Shown piece after piece: positions 6,850 through 12,249 of a stretch of DNA of 12,249 nucleotides (within the stretch, counting starts at the first letter, position 1; every line of letters begins with the position of its first letter). A program made the position numbers and the translations under genes. Source of the stretch: Marinobacter sp. (GTDB taxonomy: Bacteria; Pseudomonadota; Gammaproteobacteria; Pseudomonadales; Oleiphilaceae); assembly GCA_017643965.1 (NCBI GenBank), contig JAEPMM010000053.1:1-12249 (forward strand), in the 5' to 3' direction. The notes under the pieces are model-generated. The model was given only the letters and a program-made list of their open reading frames with translations. It searched no databases and was not told the DNA's origin.

Positions 6850-6884
6850 ACCCGCACTCTGACCCTGTCAGGCTGCGGGTTTTT
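6850..6884 (+). terminator. Intrinsic terminator of secA
   Basis: The outer stem ACCCGCA (6850-6856) pairs with TGCGGGT (6874-6880), and an inner stem CTGAC (6859-6863) pairs with GTCAG (6867-6871) around loop CCT. A small internal loop separates the stems. A run of T (6880-6884) follows directly. This is a textbook Rho-independent terminator 28 bp after the secA stop. Confidence 0.9.
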
Positions 6885-6916
6885 CGTTACCGCGACAGCG
6901 ATTTCATGAAGACATC

Positions 6917-6923
6917 AGGAGAG
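6917..6923 (+). promoter_or_regulatory. Strong ribosome-binding site of argJ
   Basis: AGGAGAG lies 5 nt before the ATG at 6929 and settles the argJ start. Only 44 bp separate the secA T-tract from argJ, and no clear -10/-35 pair is visible there. An argJ promoter, if separate, may overlap the secA terminator. Confidence 0.8.
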
Positions 6924-6928
6924 TCACC

Positions 6929-8146
6929 ATGGCAGTAGGTCCAGGAACCTTGCCCGAGTTTTTTCCGATTGCCGGCGTTCGGCTGGGTATTGGCAGTGCC
7001 GGAATCAAGAAGCCGGGCCGTAAGGATCTGGTGATCTTTGAGCTCGAGCCGGGAAGCCGGGTGGCGGGCATTTTCACCCGCAACCAGTTCTGTGCCGCGC
7101 CGGTCACACTCAGCCGTCGTCATCTGGCCGAGGGCGAGCCGCGATACCTGCTGATCAATACCGGCAATGCCAATGCGGGTACCGGTGAGCGGGGCATGAA
7201 CGATGCCCAGACCTGCTGCCAGGCACTGGCTGATGCCGCGGGCGTGTCACCGTCAGCAGTGCTGCCGTTCTCCACCGGCGTGATCGGTGAGCCATTGCCG
7301 GTGGACAAGATCATCCCCGCCCTGCCTGCGTTACTGGCCAGCACTGCCGAGAACCGTTGGGTCGAGGCAGCCTCGGGGATCATGACCACCGACACCCGCC
7401 CCAAGGGGGCGTCCTGTCAGCTGGATCTTGAGGGCCACACGGTGTCCATCTCCGGCATCAGCAAGGGGGCCGGCATGATTCGCCCGAACATGGCGACCAT
7501 GCTCGGGTTTATCGCCACGGACGCAAACATTACGTCGGACGTTCTGGCAACCCTGGCGTCCGAGCTGGGAGAGCAATCGTTCAACCGCATCACCATCGAC
7601 GGTGACACCTCCACCAACGACGCCTGTATGCTGATCGCCAGTGGCCGCTACGGCGGGCCCGAGATTACCCGCGACAGCCCGCTGTTGCCCAGGCTCAGAG
7701 CGGCATTGCAGCAGGTCTACCTGGACCTGGCCCACGCCATCGTCCGCGACGGCGAGGGCGCCACCAAATTTGTCACCATTGAGGTCAGTCACGCTGCCAG
7801 CCAGCAGGAAGCGCTGGATGTTGCCTACACCGTGGCCCACTCACCGCTGGTCAAAACCGCACTGTTTGCCTCGGATCCCAACTGGGGCCGGATTCTGGCG
7901 GCCGTTGGCCGGGCCGGCGTCGAGAACCTGGATCTCAACGCCCTGGAAATCCACCTCGGTGATGTCTGCCTGGTACGCAACGGCGGTCGTGCCGATGATT
8001 ACTCCGAGGCGCGCGGTCAGGCGGTGATGGATCGCGAAGAGATCACCATTGCCATTGATCTCAAGCGGGGCGGGGTTCAGGAGCGGGTGTGGACCTGTGA
8101 CTTCTCCCACGATTACGTGACCATCAACGCCGAGTACCGCACCTGA
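6929..8146 (+). CDS. argJ: Bifunctional ornithine acetyltransferase / N-acetylglutamate synthase ArgJ
   Basis: ArgJ transfers the acetyl group from N-acetylornithine to glutamate, recycling acetyl in arginine synthesis. In many bacteria it can also make N-acetylglutamate from acetyl-CoA. The 405-aa length is normal. ArgJ is made as a proprotein that cuts itself before a conserved Thr, which becomes the N-terminal nucleophile of the beta chain; here the motif is MATMLGF, with T190 as the cleavage Thr. Other conserved parts are NTGNANAGTG (77-86), FSTGVIGEPLP (114-124), TTDTRPKG (153-160) and the C-terminal YVTINAEYRT. All are intact. Whether it is bifunctional or monofunctional cannot be read from these motifs alone. 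The stop is 2 bp before the start of the Nudix/ThiE gene, so the two are very likely one transcript and translationally coupled. Confidence 0.98.
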   Translation: MAVGPGTLPEFFPIAGVRLGIGSAGIKKPGRKDLVIFELEPGSRVAGIFTRNQFCAAPVTLSRRHLAEGEPRYLLINTGNANAGTGERGMNDAQTCCQALADAAGVSPSAVLPFSTGVIGEPLPVDKIIPALPALLASTAENRWVEAASGIMTTDTRPKGASCQLDLEGHTVSISGISKGAGMIRPNMATMLGFIATDANITSDVLATLASELGEQSFNRITIDGDTSTNDACMLIASGRYGGPEITRDSPLLPRLRAALQQVYLDLAHAIVRDGEGATKFVTIEVSHAASQQEALDVAYTVAHSPLVKTALFASDPNWGRILAAVGRAGVENLDLNALEIHLGDVCLVRNGGRADDYSEARGQAVMDREEITIAIDLKRGGVQERVWTCDFSHDYVTINAEYRT

Positions 8147-8148
8147 TC

Positions 8149-9105
8149 ATGGCTCGCAGGGAAGTTCATGTGGCGGTCGGGGTTATCATCCGTGAGGAGC
8201 GGGTGCTGATCGCACGGCGGCCGGATCATGCGCATCAGGGCGGGTTGCTGGAGTTTCCCGGTGGCAAGGTGGAAGCCGGCGAAACGGTTCAGCAGGCGCT
8301 GGTACGGGAGATTCATGAAGAGACCGGTCTGCAGGTTCCCATGTCATCTCTGCGCCCGGTCATCGGCATTCGTCACGACTACGGGGACAAGCGCGTCTTT
8401 CTTGATGTCTGGCGCACCGACGACGCCATGGGCGATGCGGTTGGCCGCGAAGGGCAGCCGGTGCAGTGGTTGCCGTTGTCGGCATTGCAGGATGACGCTT
8501 TTCCCGCTGCCAACCGGCCGATTATCCGGGCACTGAGGTTGCCTTCCTGGCTGGCGATTACAGGCGATTACCGCACTCCCGCGGATCTGGTCAACCAGTT
8601 CGAGGAGCGCGTCAACCTCGCCCGCCCCGCGCTGGTGGTATTGCGCGCACCGGGACTGAACGTTGCGGAATATCAGGCCGTCGCGCGTGATCTGGTAATG
8701 ATTGGCCGTGATCGGGGTACCGGCCTCCTGCTGCACGGGGGCGCCGAGCGTCTCGACGCCGTGCCGGATGCGGCCGGAGTGCATCTGCCCTGGCGGGCGG
8801 CGCAGGCGTGCCATGCCCGTCCGGTCCCGGACGGCAAATGGCTGGGTGTGTCCTGCCACAACGCGGCGGAGCTTGATCATGCCCGTGAATTGAATGCCGA
8901 TTACATCACCCTGGGCCCGGTTGCGCCGACGCCCACCCATCCGGGAGCAGCGGTGATGGGTTGGGAAGCGTTTCGCCAACACGGCGCGGCGGCGGCCATG
9001 CCGGTCTATGGCCTGGGCGGGCTGACGCCATCGGATCGGGGCGCCGCCATCCGTAACGGCGGGCAGGGTGTTGCGGGTATCAGTCTCTGGTGGCCCGGAG
9101 TCTAG
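8149..9105 (+). CDS. Nudix hydrolase fused to a ThiE/TenI-like domain
   Basis: This 318-aa two-domain protein is of the type often annotated as MutT or Nudix family hydrolase in Pseudomonas. The N-terminal half (about 1-135) is MutT-like, with a complete Nudix box at 39-61 (G39, E45, R53, E54, E57, E58, G60). Such enzymes hydrolyse nucleoside diphosphate-X compounds; MutT itself removes 8-oxo-dGTP. The C-terminal half (about 150-318) resembles thiamine-phosphate synthase ThiE/TenI. It keeps GVHL (210-213), GVSCH (233-237), a LGPVAPTPT segment (255-263) and GLGG (288-291). The usual ND pair before GVHL is HG (196-197), the GQ(E)D after GVHL is PWRA, and the TxTK lysine is His264, so ThiE catalysis looks unlikely. 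The ATG is 2 bp after the argJ stop. Substrates of both halves are unknown, and the mutT symbol would overstate what is known. Confidence 0.93.
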   Translation: MARREVHVAVGVIIREERVLIARRPDHAHQGGLLEFPGGKVEAGETVQQALVREIHEETGLQVPMSSLRPVIGIRHDYGDKRVFLDVWRTDDAMGDAVGREGQPVQWLPLSALQDDAFPAANRPIIRALRLPSWLAITGDYRTPADLVNQFEERVNLARPALVVLRAPGLNVAEYQAVARDLVMIGRDRGTGLLLHGGAERLDAVPDAAGVHLPWRAAQACHARPVPDGKWLGVSCHNAAELDHARELNADYITLGPVAPTPTHPGAAVMGWEAFRQHGAAAAMPVYGLGGLTPSDRGAAIRNGGQGVAGISLWWPGV

Positions 9106-9185
9106 AGCGCAGCAGCGGCCGTCGTCCACGCCACCGAGTCTGATACCATGAGGATCTGACAGGTCATGAATTTCGTTCAATCAGC

Positions 9186-9207
9186 CCCGGTGAACCGGGC
9201 ACAGGAG
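9186..9207 (+). promoter_or_regulatory. moaC leader: small hairpin and Shine-Dalgarno
   Basis: CCCGG (9186-9190), TGAA, CCGGG (9195-9199) form a 5-bp GC hairpin. It lies 3 nt before AGGAG (9203-9207), which is 5 nt from the GTG start at 9213. The ribosome-binding site settles the GTG start. The hairpin could modulate translation, but the 107-bp gap is too short and unlike the known molybdenum-cofactor riboswitch for me to call one. Confidence 0.55.
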
Positions 9208-9212
9208 AGCCC

Positions 9213-9701
9213 GTGAGCAAACTGACGCACCTCGATGACAAGGGCGAAGCCCGCATGGTGGATGTGACCGCAAAGGAGGTCACCGAACGCGAGGCGCGGG
9301 CTGAAGCCCGGATCCGCATGGCGCCAGCCACCCTCGCAATGATCGTGGACGGTCAGCATCCGAAAGGCGACGTGCTGGCGGTGGCCCGGATTGCCGGCAT
9401 CATGGCGGCCAAGAAAACCCACGAACTGATCCCGCTGTGCCATTCCCTGAACCTGAGCTCGGTGAAAGTGGAGCTGAGCCCGGGCGTGGACGGCGCCTCG
9501 GTGCATATCCTCACCCTGTGCAAGCTGTCGGCGCAGACCGGTGTCGAGATGGAGGCGTTAACGGCGGCGAGTGTGGCGGCCCTGACGCTGTATGACATGT
9601 GCAAGGCCGTTGATCGCGGCATGGTGATTGACGGCGTGCGGTTGCTGGAAAAGAAAGGGGGTCGCAGTGGCCACTGGTCTGCTTCGGAACCTGCATCGTA
9701 A
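9213..9701 (+). CDS. moaC: Cyclic pyranopterin monophosphate synthase MoaC
   Basis: MoaC works after the radical-SAM enzyme MoaA and converts 3',8-cyclo-7,8-dihydro-GTP to cyclic pyranopterin monophosphate, an early step of molybdenum cofactor synthesis in the cytoplasm. The protein is 162 aa, the usual size. It opens MSKLTHLDDKGEARMVDV, close to E. coli MoaC, which supports the GTG start at 9213. K51, H77, D128 and K131, known as active-site residues in E. coli MoaC, fall at identical positions here. The conserved helices AAKKTHELIPLCHSL (66-80) and MEALTAASVAALTLYDMCK (113-131) are intact. No other moa, mob or moe gene is next to it; its neighbours are the Nudix/ThiE fusion and ribA. It may have its own promoter in the 107-bp gap, but I see no convincing -35/-10 pair. 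Confidence 0.98.
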   Translation: MSKLTHLDDKGEARMVDVTAKEVTEREARAEARIRMAPATLAMIVDGQHPKGDVLAVARIAGIMAAKKTHELIPLCHSLNLSSVKVELSPGVDGASVHILTLCKLSAQTGVEMEALTAASVAALTLYDMCKAVDRGMVIDGVRLLEKKGGRSGHWSASEPAS

Positions 9702-9766
9702 AGCTGTATGAACTATTTCACCTGGAGAAGCGACAGTGCAGAGACTACGCCAAGAAGGCAGCCCCA

Positions 9767-9775
9767 TGATAGAAT
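9767..9775 (+). promoter_or_regulatory. Extended -10 promoter of ribA
   Basis: TG (9767-9768), one base, then TAGAAT (9770-9775) is a good extended -10 element (5 of 6 in the hexamer). No clear -35 is visible. Transcription would start near 9782, giving a leader of about 30 nt to the GTG at 9811. This is too short for an FMN riboswitch. Confidence 0.55.
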
Positions 9776-9810
9776 GCGCGGCCCGATTGATTGAACCACG
9801 AGGAAACACT

Positions 9811-10425
9811 GTGGCTGTTCGTTACATCCAGACTTGCCGGTTGCCCACGCCGTTCGGGGTATTTGATATGCACGGCTTCGAAGAGCCGGATACCGGTAAG
9901 GAGCACGTGGCCCTCACGCTGGGTGATCTGAACAGCAGTGAGCCCATGCTGGCGCGCACCCACTCCGAGTGCCTGACCGGTGACGCGCTGTACAGCATGC
10001 GCTGTGATTGTGGTTACCAGTTGGAGGAAGCACTGCGAAGCATCGCCCGGGAAGGTCGCGGTATTCTGATGTACCTGCGCCAGGAGGGTCGGGGTATCGG
10101 GCTGCTGAACAAGATCCGCGCCTACAATCTGCAGGATCAGGGTGCCGACACGGTGGAAGCGAACGAGAAGCTGGGATTCGCAGCCGATCTGCGTGACTAC
10201 AGTATGTGCAAAGACATGCTCGAGCATCTGGGCATCTCAAGCCTGCGCCTGATGACCAACAACCCGCGCAAGGTGGATGCGCTGACGTCCTACGGCATCG
10301 CGATAACCGAGCGGGTACCCCTGCACGTTGGCCGTAACCCCCACAACGAGCACTACCTCGATACCAAGCAAAGCAAGCTGGGCCACTGGCTTGAGACGCA
10401 CCAGGACGACGATCCGGAAGGCTGA
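9811..10425 (+). CDS. ribA: GTP cyclohydrolase II RibA
   Basis: RibA opens GTP to 2,5-diamino-6-ribosylamino-4(3H)-pyrimidinone 5'-phosphate, the first step of riboflavin synthesis, in the cytoplasm. From the GTG at 9811 it is 204 aa (E. coli 196). The zinc-binding Cys then fall at 54, 65 and 67 (HSECLTGD, MRCDCG), the same numbers as in E. coli. Also present are YLRQEGRGIGLLNKI and the conserved RLMTNNPRK segment. The frame is open further upstream to a GTG at 9736. I reject that start because AGGAA (9801-9805) serves 9811, the extra 25 residues do not look like RibA, and a promoter-like -10 lies inside the extension. There is no RibB domain, so the protein is monofunctional. It converges on dxs. 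Confidence 0.97.
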   Translation: MAVRYIQTCRLPTPFGVFDMHGFEEPDTGKEHVALTLGDLNSSEPMLARTHSECLTGDALYSMRCDCGYQLEEALRSIAREGRGILMYLRQEGRGIGLLNKIRAYNLQDQGADTVEANEKLGFAADLRDYSMCKDMLEHLGISSLRLMTNNPRKVDALTSYGIAITERVPLHVGRNPHNEHYLDTKQSKLGHWLETHQDDDPEG

Positions 10426-10464
10426 GCCTTGCGCCCATCCAGCTGTCGAACAGCCGGGTGGGCG
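10418..10464. terminator. Hairpins between ribA and dxs; probable two-way terminator without U-tract
   Basis: The main stem pairs CGCCCATCC (10432-10440) with GGGTGGGCG (10456-10464). It continues, past one A/C mismatch, as GCTGT (10442-10446) with ACAGC (10450-10454) around loop CGA: 14 pairs, one of them G-U. A smaller hairpin AAGGC-TGA-GCCTT (10418-10430) just upstream has the ribA stop codon as its loop. No T-tract follows on either strand, so termination by the standard mechanism is doubtful. The structure sits 5 bp beyond the dxs stop and 6 bp beyond that of ribA. Confidence 0.55.
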
Positions 10465-10469
10465 GGCGA

Positions 10470-12249
10470 TTACCGGACGGCTTTCAGTGTCTGGTGGCGC
10501 AACCGCTCCAGTCGCGCGCCAATGGCACGACCAATACCCTCGGCATCCAGCCCGCAGTCCTGCAGCAGTTCGCCGTGCTTGCCGTGATCGATGAAGGTGT
10601 CCGGAAGCCCCAGTTGCAACACCGGCAGACACACCTCGCGGCTGTTGAGGCATTCGGTCACTGCACTGCCTGCGCCACCGGCGATGGCGTTCTCCTCCAG
10701 AGTGACCAGCAGGCTGTGTCGAGCGGCCAGTGAGAGCACCAGCTCCTCGTCCAGTGGCTTCACAAAACGCATGTCCACCACCGTGGCCCCAAGTGCCTCA
10801 GCGGCGTCCAGCGCCGGTGCCAGCAGGGTGCCGAAATTCAGTATCGCCACCTCGCGCCCCTCCCGGACAACGCGTCCCTTACCGATCGGCAGTGGTGTCA
10901 GTTCCGGTACAATGGCCGCGCCCGGGCCAGTGCCCCGGGGGTAGCGGACCGCGGCCGGGCCGTTGAACATCAGCCCGGTGTGGAGCAGCTGGCGGGTTTC
11001 GTTCTCATCAGACGGGGTCATCACCACCATGTTGGGGATGCAGCGCAGGTAGCTGATATCGAATGCTCCGGCGTGGGTTGGCCCATCCTCGCCCACCAGA
11101 CCGGCACGGTCGATGGCAAAGAGCACGTCCAGGTTCTGGATGGCCACGTCGTGGATAAGCTGGTCGTAGGCCCGCTGCAGAAACGTGGAATAGATCGCCA
11201 CCACCGGTTTGGCGCCGTCGCAGGCGAGGCCCGCCGCAAGGGTCACCGCGTGCTGCTCGGCAATGGCGACGTCGTGGTAGCGGTCCGGAAAACGCTCGGA
11301 AAAGGCCAGCAGGTCCGATCCTTCGCACATTGCCGGGGTGATACCCACCACGCGCTGGTCCTGCTCGGCGGCGTCACACAGCCACCGGCCGAAGACGTTG
11401 GCGTATTTGGGTTTCGAGGCCCTGGGTTTGACCGGCTCGGGTTTGCTGGGCGGCACCGGCTCGATCTTGTTGATGGCGTGATAGCCAATCGGATCGGCCT
11501 CGGCGGGGGCAAAGCCCTTGCCTTTGGTGGTGACCACATGGAGGAACTGCGGGCCGTCCAGCTCGCGAATGTTTTCCAGGGTTTCGACCAGCAGGGGCAG
11601 GTCATGGCCGTCGATCGGGCCTATGTAGTTGAAGCCCAGCTCCTCGAACAGCGTACCCGGGGCGATCATGCCCTTGAAATGCTCTTCGGTCTTCTTCGCC
11701 AGCGCCATCAGGTTGGGCGCGCCCTGCAGAACCTTCTTGCTGCTGTCACGCACCTGGTTGTAGGTGCGGCTCGCCAGCAGCTTGGCGAAATAGTTGGATA
11801 GGCCACCGACGTTGCGGGAGATGGACATGTCGTTGTCGTTCAGCACCACCAGCATGTCGGCGTGCAGGTGACCGGCGTGATTGAGCGCCTCGAACGCCAT
11901 GCCGGCGGTCATCGCGCCATCGCCGATCACCGCGATGCTCTTGCGCCCGGTGTTCTGCATGCGGGCGGCCAGCGCCATGCCCAGTGCGGCACTGATCGAG
12001 GTGCTGGAGTGACCAACGCCGAAGGTGTCGTAGTCGCTCTCCGCGCGCTTGGGGAAGCCGGCAAGGCCGCCTTTGCGGCGAATGGTGCCCATCTGCTCAC
12101 GGCGTCCGGTCAGAATCTTGTGCGGATAGGCCTGATGCCCCACGTCCCACACCAGACGGTCCCGCGGCGTGTTGAACACGTAATGCAGCGCCGCAGTCAG
12201 CTCCAGCACCCCGAGCCCGGCACCGAAATGGCTGCCGGTCTGACCCACC
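10470..12249 (-). CDS. dxs: 1-deoxy-D-xylulose-5-phosphate synthase Dxs (N-terminus beyond window)
   Basis: Dxs condenses pyruvate with glyceraldehyde 3-phosphate, using thiamine diphosphate, to begin the non-mevalonate isoprenoid pathway; the product also feeds thiamine and pyridoxal synthesis. About 592 residues are visible. By alignment with E. coli the SHFGAGLG segment holds catalytic His49, so about 42 residues are missing and the whole protein would be near 634 aa (E. coli 620). Visible motifs in order are WDVGHQAYPHKILTGRR, the thiamine-diphosphate and Mg2+ site GDGAMTAGM through NDNDMSIS, the catalytic Glu in AIAEQH, and DRAGLVGEDGPTHAG. The apparent GTG start at the window edge is an internal valine. 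The gene is read toward ribA and ends with TAA at 10470-10472. In related bacteria ispA and xseB lie upstream of dxs, which would be outside the window. Confidence 0.98.
   Translation of the reverse strand, partial: VGQTGSHFGAGLGVLELTAALHYVFNTPRDRLVWDVGHQAYPHKILTGRREQMGTIRRKGGLAGFPKRAESDYDTFGVGHSSTSISAALGMALAARMQNTGRKSIAVIGDGAMTAGMAFEALNHAGHLHADMLVVLNDNDMSISRNVGGLSNYFAKLLASRTYNQVRDSSKKVLQGAPNLMALAKKTEEHFKGMIAPGTLFEELGFNYIGPIDGHDLPLLVETLENIRELDGPQFLHVVTTKGKGFAPAEADPIGYHAINKIEPVPPSKPEPVKPRASKPKYANVFGRWLCDAAEQDQRVVGITPAMCEGSDLLAFSERFPDRYHDVAIAEQHAVTLAAGLACDGAKPVVAIYSTFLQRAYDQLIHDVAIQNLDVLFAIDRAGLVGEDGPTHAGAFDISYLRCIPNMVVMTPSDENETRQLLHTGLMFNGPAAVRYPRGTGPGAAIVPELTPLPIGKGRVVREGREVAILNFGTLLAPALDAAEALGATVVDMRFVKPLDEELVLSLAARHSLLVTLEENAIAGGAGSAVTECLNSREVCLPVLQLGLPDTFIDHGKHGELLQDCGLDAEGIGRAIGARLERLRHQTLKAVR

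Noticed and set aside
9106..9212. Molybdenum cofactor riboswitch upstream of moaC
   Set aside because: The gap is only 107 bp and I can find just a 5-bp hairpin, not the multi-helix arrangement expected of that riboswitch.
9702..9810. FMN riboswitch upstream of ribA
   Set aside because: The predicted leader is about 30 nt and lacks the conserved FMN-aptamer segments.
10980..11801. 273-codon plus-strand frame opposite dxs
   Set aside because: Antisense shadow of dxs with low-complexity Gly/Val/His-rich sequence and no ribosome-binding site.

Overview
The window is a 12.2-kb piece of gammaproteobacterial chromosome made up of housekeeping genes. It is GC-rich, and its proteins resemble those of Pseudomonas and Marinobacter. 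The order ftsZ - lpxC - dciA(minus) - M23 peptidase - secA - argJ - Nudix/ThiE fusion is, from general knowledge, the arrangement of the Pseudomonas-type division and envelope region. A Marinobacter-like marine gammaproteobacterium is my best guess, by inference only. I see no prophage, insertion sequence, CRISPR array, tRNA, rRNA or island boundary.

Left part (1-6822): ftsZ, missing its first few codons at the window edge, ends the division gene cluster. After a 212-bp gap with a stem-loop and a possible promoter comes lpxC, the committed step of lipid A synthesis. lpxC converges on dciA (DUF721, helicase-loader family) with only 11 bp between the stop codons. The best intrinsic terminator for lpxC lies inside the dciA coding sequence. 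A divergent intergenic region then leads to a membrane-anchored M23 (LytM-type) peptidase. After a further leader region with a promoter-like sequence comes secA, closed by a clear intrinsic terminator.

Middle part (6929-9105): argJ (arginine biosynthesis) and a two-domain Nudix hydrolase/ThiE-like protein are separated by 2 bp and are probably co-transcribed. The ThiE-like half lacks residues expected of a working thiamine-phosphate synthase.

Right part (9213-12249): moaC (molybdenum cofactor) starts at GTG with a good ribosome-binding site. ribA (riboflavin) follows; its true start is probably an internal GTG just downstream of an extended -10 promoter. ribA converges on dxs (isoprenoid precursor synthesis, minus strand), whose N-terminal coding end lies beyond the window. 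A strong hairpin without a U-tract sits between these two genes.

No new multi-gene system is evident. The observations worth a second look are small: an overlapping terminator, stop codons set in inverted repeats, a palindrome ahead of the M23 gene, a DciA without the usual tryptophan, and the eroded ThiE-like domain. No gene-free stretch exceeds 300 bp; the largest are 2721-2951, 1133-1344 and 3891-4083, and each is described.
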